Below, in pieces: positions 26,502 to 35,556 of a stretch of 64,000 nt of DNA. Positions within the stretch are counted from its first letter, which is position 1. Each line of letters begins with the position of its first letter. The notes beneath the pieces were generated by a model, which saw only the letters and a list, made by a program, of their open reading frames with translations, did not search any database and was not told where the DNA came from. A program made the translations under genes and the position numbers. This stretch comes from Urbifossiella limnaea (GTDB lineage Bacteria > Planctomycetota > Planctomycetia > Gemmatales > Gemmataceae). Location of the stretch: contig NZ_CP036273.1 of NCBI RefSeq assembly GCF_007747215.1, positions 7,486,322-7,550,321 of the forward strand, given 5' to 3'.

Positions 26502-27038
26502 GGCCGACCAGGCCCGGCGTCCGCTTCCCTGGCATAAGTTCCTTCACAGGTTAAGGTTCCGCCAGCCGAGACTGGCCCGTTCGCTCCGCCAAAGTTATTT
26601 TGCAACTTCGCGTCTAACGCCGCATCAAAGTTTCACACCCGAACCCGTATTCATCGGAACTGGACGTGTTCTCATAGAGCAGAAGTTGACAGCCGTAGCT
26701 TTCGACCACTCACCCCATCAGCGTAACAGCTGACCGGCGGAGAGCGATTGAACCGGCTACGCGGTCGCACTGATTTTGCCATGAGTATTCGGGCCAGCTT
26801 TTCGGGACTCCTACTGCGTGAGTCGCCGGTCGCCGTGCGGAGGCTCGGTTGAGACGGCAGCCGTGTGGCGCCGGGCGACCCCGAACCGGAGGCCGCTGTT
26901 AGTGGCCGTCGGAACCGCGAAAGGTGGTGACTCGTCAACTTGAAGAGTTCAGGTACCGCAACAATTTTACATCCTTTTGTCAATTGGGGTAGCCCGGGTG
27001 GCGACTCCGATAGAACAAACAATCACAGGACTGACACG
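26502..27038. other. Intergenic region upstream of the first sorting-tail protein
   Basis: About 540 nt, noticeably poorer in GC than the genes around it, without a convincing gene. It should hold the promoter of the gene at 27039. An AAGGA-free stretch ends in AGGA at 27027-27030, which is that gene's ribosome binding site. No terminator was found after the deacetylase-like gene. Confidence 0.4.
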
Positions 27039-27749
27039 ATGTCTCGTTTCCGCACCATCCCGCCCCTTTTGGTGGCGGCCCTGACCGGGGTCGTCATCCT
27101 GGGGTCGCCGTCACAGGCGGACGCGGGGTTCAAACTCACACTGTCCGACGGTACGACGTCGACGGTGATTGAGGACAACAAGGCGGGTGATGTTGCCGGC
27201 CCGGCCGGGCTCATCACCTTCATCGGCAAGGTGGGGATTTTCGACTTCCAGGTCACCACCGGATCATCGAACGCTCCGGGGACGGAAAGCCTGGCCCAGT
27301 TGACCATCAACAACCTGTCGATCGCCACGCAGGGGTTCGTAGGCACCAAGAACCTGACGATTACGCTGGAAGATACGGGTTTCAAGTCCCCTGACGAGGG
27401 GTTGCTGACCAGCCAGTTGTCCACCACGATGTTGCCGAGTGGGTCCAGCGTAACCTACCAGAGTTACGTGGACGGACAGGCCGGGAAGTTGTTGACACTC
27501 AACAGTGTCGGCGGGGTTTCCGACTCCCAGGCGATTTCCGCCAAAACGAACCCTTACACGCTCAAGAGCGTGACGTCCTACACCATCCAGGGATTGGGTG
27601 AGAACACGGCCCTGGCGTTGCAGAGTACGGGGATTAGCGCGGTGACCGCTCCGGCTCCGGCCGGCCTCGTGCTCGTCGCGTCCGGTGTCCCGTTCCTCGG
27701 CCTCGCTACCTGGTTCCGGCGGCGCGGCAACCCGCTGCCTGTTGCCTGA
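27039..27749 (+). CDS. Secreted protein with exosortase-type C-terminal sorting tail (copy 1)
   Basis: A 236-residue secreted protein. The signal peptide is clear (LLVAALTGVVILG then SQADAG, cleavage after ADA). The body is a beta-rich, Ser/Thr/Gly-rich domain of unknown function. The C-terminus is a tripartite sorting tail: a TAPAPAG motif in place of the usual PEP, a hydrophobic helix LVLVASGVPFLGLATWF, and RRRG followed by eight residues. This is the layout cut by exosortases, with PAP instead of PEP. ATG 27039 lies 8 nt behind AGGA. Copy 2 at 28077 shares the layout and tail. The exosortase at 2851 is the probable processing enzyme. Confidence 0.85.
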   Translation: MSRFRTIPPLLVAALTGVVILGSPSQADAGFKLTLSDGTTSTVIEDNKAGDVAGPAGLITFIGKVGIFDFQVTTGSSNAPGTESLAQLTINNLSIATQGFVGTKNLTITLEDTGFKSPDEGLLTSQLSTTMLPSGSSVTYQSYVDGQAGKLLTLNSVGGVSDSQAISAKTNPYTLKSVTSYTIQGLGENTALALQSTGISAVTAPAPAGLVLVASGVPFLGLATWFRRRGNPLPVA

Positions 27750-27774
27750 CTTCGGGCGACCACGTAATCCAACC

Positions 27775-27802
27775 GCGGGGGAGCCATCAGTGGTTCCCCC
27801 GC
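27775..27802 (+). terminator. Hairpin after sorting-tail gene 1
   Basis: A 12-bp stem (GCGGGGGAGCCA with TGGTTCCCCCGC, one G-T pair) closes a 4-nt loop TCAG, 26 nt after the stop codon. No T-run follows, so it may end or stabilise the transcript rather than be a textbook terminator. The same hairpin recurs after gene 2. Confidence 0.65.
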
Positions 27803-27892
27803 AACCAGTCGATCGGCGACTCGTTGCACCCCCAACTTCTCCCCTAATCGCTCACGTCTCCGCACTGACCGGGCGATCACGCGCCCGGCCCA

Positions 27893-28030
27893 GAAGCACG
27901 GTCGGCCCGGGACTCGATGTTCCGGTTCCACCACTTGACGGCGCGGGAGATGGCGAACCTCGCCGCCGCGGACGGGGCGGATTTGTTGGTAGTGGCCGAT
28001 CGCTCCTACCAGAACGTGCCATTCGGGTGA
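27893..28030 (+). pseudogene. Decayed 3' end of the deacetylase-like gene
   Basis: An in-frame remnant of about 45 codons. Its translation runs EARSARDSMFRFH, then HLTAREMANLAAADGADL, and ends SYQNVPFG with a stop, against EALKERSARNPLFRFH, YVTAREMANLALAAADRADL and SYKYVPNG at the end of the intact gene at 25338-26501. Relative to that gene it has a three-codon deletion (LKE) and a two-codon gap. Identity is roughly 70 percent over the aligned residues. No more upstream homology can be followed with confidence. It sits just before the second sorting-tail gene, as the intact gene sits before the first, so a two-gene unit was probably duplicated and one deacetylase copy lost. Confidence 0.75.
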
Positions 28031-28060
28031 GGGACCCGGTGGGCGCAGAGGTGTCAGTCC

Positions 28061-28070
28061 CGAAAGGAGG
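28061..28070 (+). promoter_or_regulatory. Strong Shine-Dalgarno for sorting-tail gene 2
   Basis: AAAGGAGG lies 6 nt before the ATG at 28077, the strongest ribosome binding site noticed in the window; it fixes the start of that gene. Confidence 0.75.
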
Positions 28071-28076
28071 GGCTTA

Positions 28077-28772
28077 ATGAGACGATGTTGTTGGGCGATC
28101 GCGGCCGTCGCCGCGACGCTGTGGAGTCCGTCGACTGGGTCGGCGGCCTTCACCCTGCTCCTGCAGCAGGGGTCACAGAGTCAATCGATCGAGCTCACGC
28201 CGGGGAACGTCGCCGGGACCGTCATGCAGACGATCATGTGGAAGGGGTTCGAAATCGACGTGATTGCCAGCACCAACACGCCCGGCGGCCCGGTGTCGAG
28301 CTTCGTCACCGACACGACGCTGGCCATCCGGAACAAGTCCGCGGGGAGTGGTGGGCTGTCGATCTCGTTGAAGTCGGACGGATTCACCTTCCCGGCGGCC
28401 GGCACGGACGTCGCCGTCAAGACGGACCTGGCGACGAAGTACTACTTCGACCCTGCGGGCGTGGTCGGGTCGAGCGCCATCGTCTACGACGGCAAGTCGT
28501 TCAAGACGCTCGACACCGAGAAGCTGATCGCGGCCGGGGAGTCCACCTCCCGGGTGGACTACATGTCGATCAAGACGACCCCGTTCTCGATCATGAACAC
28601 GATGTCGTTCAACGGCTTCGGGATGGGTGACGAGGCGTTCACCTCGATCACGACGACGGTCACCTCCGTCACCCCGGCTCCGGCCGGCGTCGTGCTCGCC
28701 GCGTCGGGTGCCCCGTTCCTCGGCCTCGCCACCTGGTTCAGGCGGCGGGGCAAGCCGAAGACAATTGCCTGA
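28077..28772 (+). CDS. Secreted protein with exosortase-type C-terminal sorting tail (copy 2)
   Basis: A 231-residue paralogue of the protein at 27039. It has a signal peptide (MRRCCWAIAAVAATLW to GSAA), a beta-rich body starting FTLLLQQGSQSQSIELTPG in the same place as FKLTLSDGTTSTVIEDNKAG of copy 1, and a nearly identical tail: VTPAPAG, then VVLAASGAPFLGLATWF, then RRRG and eight residues. A strong ribosome binding site precedes the ATG. The body has diverged much more than the tail, which suggests selection on the sorting signal. It is followed by a perfect hairpin. Confidence 0.85.
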   Translation: MRRCCWAIAAVAATLWSPSTGSAAFTLLLQQGSQSQSIELTPGNVAGTVMQTIMWKGFEIDVIASTNTPGGPVSSFVTDTTLAIRNKSAGSGGLSISLKSDGFTFPAAGTDVAVKTDLATKYYFDPAGVVGSSAIVYDGKSFKTLDTEKLIAAGESTSRVDYMSIKTTPFSIMNTMSFNGFGMGDEAFTSITTTVTSVTPAPAGVVLAASGAPFLGLATWFRRRGKPKTIA

Positions 28773-28797
28773 CCTCGGGCAACCCTGCTGTCCAACC

Positions 28798-28825
28798 GCG
28801 GGGGAGCCATTCGTGGCTCCCCCGC
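28798..28825 (+). terminator. Hairpin after sorting-tail gene 2
   Basis: A perfect 12-bp stem (GCGGGGGAGCCA / TGGCTCCCCCGC) closes a TTCG loop, i.e. a UUCG-type tetraloop in RNA. It matches the hairpin after gene 1, where the one changed base pair is still a G-U pair, and lies 25 nt after the stop. No T-run follows. Confidence 0.68.
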
Positions 28826-28996
28826 AACCACTTGATCGGCCACCCGTTATACCTCAGTTACCCTTTCAGAAACCTATCTTCCGACGCAGGCGGCATCGCA
28901 ACGTCAGCCCCGCGAATCGACGGTCCGACTTTTTTGCACCCACTTGTCCGGTCCGTCGTCTAAATTTATCTTGCCCAAACCCCCGGCTGCGTCCCG

Positions 28997-31900
28997 ATGC
29001 GTGTTGTGCCGAACTGGCGATTTCTTGGCGGGCTGGCGCTCGTGCTCGTGGCTGGGGCGGTCGCCGTGAACCTGGTCCACCGCCGGCAGGTGGGGCAGCA
29101 GGTCGGGGCCTTCCTCCGGCACGCGGACTCCGCCCGGGACGCCAAGGACCCGGTCCGCGAGGCCGAGTACCTCCGCCGCTATCTGATCGCCCGTCCGGAC
29201 GACCTCGACGCCCGCGAGCGGCTAGGGCGGGTGCTGTGCGACTCGGCCAAGGGTGCGAGAGGCGGCAAGACGGTGTACGAGGGTTACCTCGTCCTCCAGG
29301 AGGTCCTCCGCCGCGACCCCGCCCGCGCCGACCTCCGCCGCTATACCGCCGAGTTGGCGATGCGGCCGGACGTCGGCCTGTACGCCGAGGCCCGAGCCGA
29401 CATCGAGGTGCTCCTGACCCGACGGCCGGACGACGGCGAGCTCTTGGAACTCGCCGCCCGCTGCCTCGTCGCGGCACAGATGTTCGCCGAGGCGGAGGCC
29501 CGGTACACGGCGGCCGTTCGGCACCGGCCGGACCTGCTGGCCGCGTACGCCGCCCGGGCGGCGGTTCTCCGCCTCCACCTGAACCGGCCCGAGGACGCGG
29601 ACGCGGCCGTCGCCGCCATGCTGACCGCCAACCCGCGGCAGTTCCGCGCCCACCTGAACGTGGCCGAGTACTGGCGGGTGTTCGCGAAAGCTCACCAGCC
29701 CGCGGCCGCGGCCGCCGGGGCGGTCGCCAAGGCCCAGGAACTCCCGGCGGCGGCGACCGTCGCGGATGCCACCGATCGGGCGCTCGGCGAGGCCCGCCGC
29801 CTCGGCCCCGACGAACTGGACGTGCTCCTCGTCGCTGCCGAGGTGGCCCGCGACCGGTCCGCCGCGCTGGCCCGGGTCGGGAAGCGGGACGAGGCCCGGG
29901 TGGCGACCGAGGAAGCCCGCCAGCTGCTCGGCCGGGCGGTGGCACTTCACCGCACCACCCCGGCCGCACACCTGGCGATGGCGGAGTTGGAGGCCGACAC
30001 CCATGGGCCGGCCGCCGCCGCTGCCGCCGTGCGCCGCGGGTTGGAAGCCGTTCCCGACTCGGACCCGCTCGTCGTCGCCCTGCTCGACTACCAGCTCCGG
30101 GCCGGCGACGCCGCGGCCGCTGCCGAGACCCTGGACCGGCTCCGGGGGGCCGGCCTGCCGCCCGCCGTGGCCGAGTTTCACCAGGCCCGGCTGCAGATGC
30201 TGGCGGAGCAGTACCTGGAGGCGGCCCTGACCCTCGAGAAGGTGCGGCCCGATCTGCTGCGGGAGCAACGACTGGTCCGAGAGGCCGACCTCCTGCTGGG
30301 GCGGTGCTACGAGCAGATCGGGGAGAACGACCGGCGGCTGGCCGCGTTCCGTCGGGCCGTCCCGGCCGACCCGGACGACCCGCTCTGGGTGCCGGCCCTG
30401 GCCGGGGTGGCCGAGGCCGAGGCGGCCCTCGGGCTGGCTGATGCGGCCCTGGCCAGCTACCGCCGGCTCAAGGACCGGGCCGCGGGGGCGTGGGTTCAGG
30501 TGGCCCGATTGGAGACGATCCGCGCCCTCCTGACCGCCCCCGAGAAGCGGGACTGGCGGGCCTCGGAGGAGGCGGTGGCGGCCGCCGGTCAGGCCCTCCC
30601 GGACGCGACCGAGTTTCGCATCCTCCGGGCCGACCTGCTCCACTTCCGGGGGAAGGCGGCCGAGGCCCGCACGGCCCTCGACGAACTCCGGGCCGCCCGC
30701 CCGAAGGAGGCCGCCGTGTGGGTCGCGGCCGCGGCTCAGGACCTCCGGGAGGGGAACCCGAAGCGGGCGGCCGAGACGCTGGCCGCCGGCGAGCGGGAGG
30801 CGGGCGACACCCCGGAGATCCGGCTCGCCCGGGCCCGGCTGTGGGCCGAGATCAAGGAGCCCGACTTCCCCGCCCGGGTACTCGGCCTCGCGGCCGGGGC
30901 CGAAAAGTTCGGTCGGCTCCGCCACCGGCGGCTACTGTTGGATCTGGCCGCGGTCGCCACCGCCGCCGGGGCGGGTGACGTGGCCGGGCGGCTCTGGGAG
31001 CAGGTGGCGGTGGTCCAGCCGAAGAATCTCGCCGCCCAGCTAGTCCGGTTCGACCGGGCTCTCGCGGCCGGGGACGAGCAGACCGTGACCACCGTCCTCG
31101 GCGACATCGGTCTGATCGACGGGGAGGGGGGCCCGTCCGCCCGGCTGGCCCGAGTCCTTCACCGGATCTGGCGGGCCCAGCACCGGGACGACAAGTCCGG
31201 TCTGCCCGAGGCTCTGGAGGTGCTGGAGGGGCTGGCCCGCGAGCGGGCCGGGTGGGGCCGGGTGGCTCTGGCCCACGCCCTCGTCCACGACCTCCGAGGC
31301 GACCTCGACGCGGCTCTCGGGAAGTACCAGCAGGCGGTGGACTACGGCGAGTCGAACCCGCAGGCCCTCCGCCGGCTGATGGAGATCCTCCACGCCCGCG
31401 GGCGGAGCGCCGAGGCCGCACAGCTCCTCGAGCGACTCCCCGCGGCCGTCGCGTCCGGGGCGGACGTCCAGCGGCTGGCCGCCGAGGTCTCGCTGCGGTC
31501 GGAGGACCCCCGCCGGGCCCTGGAGTACGCCACCCGGGCGGTGCCCGACACCTCCACCGACCCGAAGGACCACATCTGGAAGGGCCAGGTGTACTGGGCG
31601 GCCGGCGACCGGGCCAAGGCCGAGGCCCCGTTCCGCCGGGCGGTGACTCTCCGACCGGAGTCCCCCGACGGCTGGCTGGTCCTGATCCACTACCTCGCCG
31701 CGACCGGCCGCAGGGACGACGGCGCGAGGGAACTGGCCGACGCCCGCGGGAAGGTCGCCCCGGCCGAGCGGACCCTGTTCCTGGGGATGGCGCACGCCCG
31801 ACTCGGGGACCCGGACCGGGCGGCCGAAGCGTTCGGGCAGGCCCGGGCCGAGCGGCGCGACGACCTCCGCACCCTCCAGGCCGAGGCCGAGTTCCTGTTC

Positions 31901-33304
31901 CAGGCCGGCCGGCTCGACCCGGCCCGCGAGGCGTTCCAGCGAATCCTGGATCTCCAGTCGGCGTCCGCCGAGGACAAGGACTTTGCCCGCCGGATGCTGG
32001 CCATCTGCCTGGCCGCCAGCCCGGACTACGAGACCTCCCGGCGGGCGCTGGAGCTGCTCGGGCTGCTGGACAACGGTGCCCTCCGTGCCCCGGCCGCGGC
32101 CGAGACGCCGGACCAGCGGCGGGCCCGGGCGGTCGCCCTTGCCCTCCAGCGGGACCGGGCCAGCAAGCTCGAAGCCGTCCGCACCCTGGAGGAGATCCGC
32201 GACAAGCTCGCCCCCAGCGACCAGTTCCTCCTCGCCCAGTTGTACGTGGCGACCGGGAACAAGCCCCAGGTCCGGGTGGTGATGACCGACCTCCTCCGGC
32301 GGGCGGAGGGGGTCCCGCTCTACGTCGCCTTCTACGCCGCCTGGCTCATCCGGGAGCAGGACGTCCGCGCGGCCGAGGAGTGGGTCACCAAGCTGGCCGC
32401 CCGAGAACCCGAAGCCCTACGGACGGCCGAGTTGAAGGCCCGGCTGGCGGCCGCCCGGAAGGACCTTCCGGCCGCCCGGTCCGCCCTGGTGCCGAAGGCC
32501 GACGGGCCGAACGCCCCGGTCGAGGCCATCGCCCGGGTGTGCGAAGAGATCGGCCTGTTCGACGACGCCGAGCGGCTCTACACCCGGGTCGCCGACGGGG
32601 CCAAATCGGCCCGGCCGGAGGCGGCGCTTGTACTGGCCAGGTTCTACGGCCGCCGTGGGCGGTTGGCCGACGCGCTGCGGGTCTGTGCCGAAGTCCGGAG
32701 TCGGGTGCCGGCGGTGGTGGTCGGGGAGGCGGCCGTGACCGCGCTCTACGCCGCGACCGACCCGCCGGCGGCGGCGATGGCGACGGTGGCCGGATGGCTC
32801 GACGAGGCCGTCCGGGCGGCCCGCGGGCCGGAGCAGGCCGGGCTGGTGCAGCTGCTGGCGGCGGTCCGCAACCTCCAGGGAGACTACGACGCCGCGATGG
32901 CCCTCTACCGCCAGGCGATCGCGGCCAACCCCCGGGACGCGGTCGCGCTGAACAACCTCGCGTTCCTGGTGTCCGCACAGGAGAAGAAGCACGTCGACGC
33001 GCTCGGCCTGTTGGCCCGGGCGCGCCAGGCGGTCGGCCCGAACCCCGAACTGGACGACACCGAGGCCCTGGTCCGGCTGGCGAAGGGGGAGACGGACGCC
33101 GCCCGGAAGCTGCTGGAGGGGGTGGTGGCCCAGACCCCGACCGGGTCGGCATACTTCCACCTGGCCCAGGTCGAGTCGGCCGCCAACCGCGACCTGGAGG
33201 CCCGGTCGGCCTGGCGGCAGGCGACGGACGCCGGCCTTCGTCGGGCCGACCTCCACCCGCTGGAGTGCCACGCCTACGACCAACTCGCCGCCCGCCTGCG
33301 ATAG
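28997..33304 (+). CDS. Giant TPR protein, PEP-CTERM-system type
   Basis: A 1435-residue protein anchored by one N-terminal helix (FLGGLALVLVAGAVAVNLV, residues about 9-27), with the rest made of tetratricopeptide-like helical repeats. Examples are AEAPFRRAVTLRPESPDGWL, DPAREAFQRILDL, and near the end YDAAMALYRQAIAANPRDAV then ALNNLAFLVSA. Large TPR proteins are known partners in exosortase/PEP-CTERM loci (the PrsT type), but those are usually lipoproteins; no lipobox cysteine is present here. ATG 28997 starts the anchor. It follows the second sorting-tail gene by 224 nt. It probably scaffolds envelope assembly; this is inference. Confidence 0.85.
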   Translation: MRVVPNWRFLGGLALVLVAGAVAVNLVHRRQVGQQVGAFLRHADSARDAKDPVREAEYLRRYLIARPDDLDARERLGRVLCDSAKGARGGKTVYEGYLVLQEVLRRDPARADLRRYTAELAMRPDVGLYAEARADIEVLLTRRPDDGELLELAARCLVAAQMFAEAEARYTAAVRHRPDLLAAYAARAAVLRLHLNRPEDADAAVAAMLTANPRQFRAHLNVAEYWRVFAKAHQPAAAAAGAVAKAQELPAAATVADATDRALGEARRLGPDELDVLLVAAEVARDRSAALARVGKRDEARVATEEARQLLGRAVALHRTTPAAHLAMAELEADTHGPAAAAAAVRRGLEAVPDSDPLVVALLDYQLRAGDAAAAAETLDRLRGAGLPPAVAEFHQARLQMLAEQYLEAALTLEKVRPDLLREQRLVREADLLLGRCYEQIGENDRRLAAFRRAVPADPDDPLWVPALAGVAEAEAALGLADAALASYRRLKDRAAGAWVQVARLETIRALLTAPEKRDWRASEEAVAAAGQALPDATEFRILRADLLHFRGKAAEARTALDELRAARPKEAAVWVAAAAQDLREGNPKRAAETLAAGEREAGDTPEIRLARARLWAEIKEPDFPARVLGLAAGAEKFGRLRHRRLLLDLAAVATAAGAGDVAGRLWEQVAVVQPKNLAAQLVRFDRALAAGDEQTVTTVLGDIGLIDGEGGPSARLARVLHRIWRAQHRDDKSGLPEALEVLEGLARERAGWGRVALAHALVHDLRGDLDAALGKYQQAVDYGESNPQALRRLMEILHARGRSAEAAQLLERLPAAVASGADVQRLAAEVSLRSEDPRRALEYATRAVPDTSTDPKDHIWKGQVYWAAGDRAKAEAPFRRAVTLRPESPDGWLVLIHYLAATGRRDDGARELADARGKVAPAERTLFLGMAHARLGDPDRAAEAFGQARAERRDDLRTLQAEAEFLFQAGRLDPAREAFQRILDLQSASAEDKDFARRMLAICLAASPDYETSRRALELLGLLDNGALRAPAAAETPDQRRARAVALALQRDRASKLEAVRTLEEIRDKLAPSDQFLLAQLYVATGNKPQVRVVMTDLLRRAEGVPLYVAFYAAWLIREQDVRAAEEWVTKLAAREPEALRTAELKARLAAARKDLPAARSALVPKADGPNAPVEAIARVCEEIGLFDDAERLYTRVADGAKSARPEAALVLARFYGRRGRLADALRVCAEVRSRVPAVVVGEAAVTALYAATDPPAAAMATVAGWLDEAVRAARGPEQAGLVQLLAAVRNLQGDYDAAMALYRQAIAANPRDAVALNNLAFLVSAQEKKHVDALGLLARARQAVGPNPELDDTEALVRLAKGETDAARKLLEGVVAQTPTGSAYFHLAQVESAANRDLEARSAWRQATDAGLRRADLHPLECHAYDQLAARLR

Positions 33305-33684
33305 CGGAATGGTTCGGCCGAACCGGGGCCGCAACCGCAAGGCGGCTTATTGCGCTCACCTCTTGCGCTTTGGCCTTCGCGCCCATTCCGCGTGGCTCAA
33401 GTGAGGTGCCGGTAATCCGTTACGCCGACGGTCCCGACGCTCATTGCCGGAATCTTTCCCCCCGATCGGCGAAACGATCCACACATTGGTGCATCTAAGA
33501 CCCCGTAGCCCGCCTCCTGCTGACTATTTTCGGGGTCCGTACTGCCGGGCCGGTGCAAATTGGCCCCAGTTGTCTGCTATCCTCCAGACATTGCGCCGCG
33601 ATCCCGTTCCGCCCGGCTCGCGCTGGTCACGGTCGTTGTTCTCGGATGCGGACGGTCGGTGGGAGTTATTCGGAGATCGGCCTC
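33305..33684. other. Intergenic region upstream of the NRPS-PKS cluster
   Basis: About 380 nt without a gene and less GC-rich than its surroundings, the expected place for the promoter of the biosynthetic cluster. A 6-bp inverted repeat (TGTCTG, 8-nt loop, CAGACA) lies at 33571-33590 and could be an operator, but this is weak. The ribosome binding site CGGAG lies about 10 nt before the ATG at 33685. Confidence 0.4.
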
Positions 33685-35556
33685 ATGGCGTCGCTGCCGA
33701 ACACGATCCACGAGTTGTTCGAGGCGCAGGCCGCCGCGCAGCCCGACGCGGTCGCGGTCGAGTGTGACGGCCGGGAACTTAGCTACGGGGCCCTGAACGC
33801 CCGCGCGGATTTGCTCGCCCAAAAGCTCGGCGGCCTCGGGGTCGGGCCGGGCAAGGTCGTCGGGCTGTGTCTGGATCGCTCGCTCGACATGGTCACCGCC
33901 GTACTCGGCATCCTCAAGGCCGGCGGCGCCTACCTTCCCCTCGACCCCGCCTACCCGGCCCAGCGGCTCTCGTTCATGCTCGCCGACGCCGGCGCGGCGG
34001 CGCTGCTGACCCAGCGGGACCTGGCGGCCACGGCCCCCGAATACGGCGGCCCGCGGGTCGTCCTCGACGACCCGGCGTGGGAGGCCGGGGTCGGCGCCGC
34101 CCCGCCGCCCGGGGGAGCGGGCCCGGACGACCCGGCCTACGTCATCTACACGTCGGGATCGACCGGCACCCCGAAGGGGGTCGTGGTCACCCACGCGAAC
34201 GTCGTCCGCCTGTTCGCCGTGACCGACCCGTGGTTCCGGTTCGGCCCGGCGGACGTCTGGGCGATCTTCCACTCCATCTCGTTCGACGTCTCGGTGTTCG
34301 AGTTCTGGGCCGCCCTGGGCCACGGCGGCCGCCTCGTGGTGGTGCCGTTCGGTGTCAGCCGCGCGCCCCACGACCTGTACCGCCTCCTGCGCACCAGCCG
34401 GGTGACGGGCCTGTGCCAGACCCCGTCGGCATTCCGCCAGCTGATCCGGGCCGAGGAGGCCCTCGGCGTGGCCCCCGACCTCGCGCTGCGGTGGGTGGTG
34501 CTCGCCGGCGAGGCGGTCGAGGTTCAGGGGCTGCGGCCCTGGTTCGACCGGCACGGCGACCAGTCGCCGGTGCTGGTCAACATGTACGGCCCGACGGAGA
34601 CGACCGTCTACTCGACGTACCGGCCGCTGTCCGTGGCCGACCTGTCCGTCCCGCTGAAGGGGAGCCCGATCGGCCACCCGCTGCCGGACCTGCGAATCCA
34701 CGTGCTCGACGAGCACCGGCGGCCCGCCGCGGCCGGCGAGGTGGGTGAGATGTACATCGCCGGGGCGGGCGTGGCGCGGGGCTACCTGAACCGGCCGGAG
34801 CTCACCGCCGAGCGGTTCCTCCCCGACCCGTTCGCCGCCGACCCGGGCGAGCGGATGTACAAGAGCGGCGACCTCGCGCGGCTCCTGCCGGACGGGCAGA
34901 TCGAGTTCCTCGGCCGGGCCGACGGGCAGATCAAGCTCCGCGGGTTCCGGATCGAGCTCGGGGAGATCGAGGCGGCGATCGCCGCCCAGCCGGCCGTGAG
35001 CGAGTCAGTGGTGGTGGTCGGCGACGACCCGGCGGGGGGCCGCCGGCTAGTCGCGTACGTCGCCCCCCGGGGTGGCGCGGTGATCGACCCGCAGGCTCTC
35101 AAGACCCGGCTCCGGGAGTCGCTCCCCGAGTACATGATCCCGGCGGCCGTGGTCGTCCTCGGCACCCTGCCGCTGACGCCCAACGGGAAGCTGGACCGGG
35201 CCGCCCTCCCGGCTCTCGAGAGCGCCGCCCCGGCGGCCCCGCCGGCCCCGGCCGTGGCCAACGACCTCGAGCGCCAGATTCAGGGGGTGTGGCGCCGCCA
35301 CCTCTGCCGCGACGTGGCGCCTGAGGACAACTTCTTCGACCTGGGCGGCACCTCCCTCCACCTGGCGGAGGTGCACGTCGAGTTGCAGAATGCCCACGGC
35401 ACGATGCCGATCACCGTCCTGTTCGAGCACCCGACCGTGCGGTCGCTGGCCCGCCGGCTGGCCGGTACCGGCGTGGCCGATCCCGCCGTGGCCGCGGCCC
35501 GGGAGCGGGCCCGCAGTCAGAAACTGGCCATGACCCGGCGGAGGGGCGTGTCGTGA
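33685..35556 (+). CDS. NRPS loading protein: adenylation-PCP
   Basis: A 623-residue stand-alone A-PCP protein that should activate an amino or other carboxylic acid as adenylate and load it on its own carrier domain. The A domain spans about residues 8-515: core A3 YTSGSTGTPKGVV near 155, A4 SISFDVSVFEFW, A5 NMYGPTETTVYS, A7 YKSGDLARLLPDG, A8 LRGFRIELGEIEAAI, and A10 NGKLDRAALP with the conserved lysine. Manual alignment to GrsA gives pocket residues D-V-F-C-V-A-M-V-Y-K, which I cannot match to a known substrate. The carrier serine is Ser557 in DLGGTSL. ATG 33685 follows CGGAG; the frame upstream is not domain-like. The stop overlaps the start of the next gene (GTGA). Confidence 0.92.
   Translation: MASLPNTIHELFEAQAAAQPDAVAVECDGRELSYGALNARADLLAQKLGGLGVGPGKVVGLCLDRSLDMVTAVLGILKAGGAYLPLDPAYPAQRLSFMLADAGAAALLTQRDLAATAPEYGGPRVVLDDPAWEAGVGAAPPPGGAGPDDPAYVIYTSGSTGTPKGVVVTHANVVRLFAVTDPWFRFGPADVWAIFHSISFDVSVFEFWAALGHGGRLVVVPFGVSRAPHDLYRLLRTSRVTGLCQTPSAFRQLIRAEEALGVAPDLALRWVVLAGEAVEVQGLRPWFDRHGDQSPVLVNMYGPTETTVYSTYRPLSVADLSVPLKGSPIGHPLPDLRIHVLDEHRRPAAAGEVGEMYIAGAGVARGYLNRPELTAERFLPDPFAADPGERMYKSGDLARLLPDGQIEFLGRADGQIKLRGFRIELGEIEAAIAAQPAVSESVVVVGDDPAGGRRLVAYVAPRGGAVIDPQALKTRLRESLPEYMIPAAVVVLGTLPLTPNGKLDRAALPALESAAPAAPPAPAVANDLERQIQGVWRRHLCRDVAPEDNFFDLGGTSLHLAEVHVELQNAHGTMPITVLFEHPTVRSLARRLAGTGVADPAVAAARERARSQKLAMTRRRGVS

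Noticed and set aside
26461-26733. 90-codon open frame after the deacetylase-like gene
   Set aside because: It overlaps the end of a supported gene, has no ribosome binding site and no recognisable domain.
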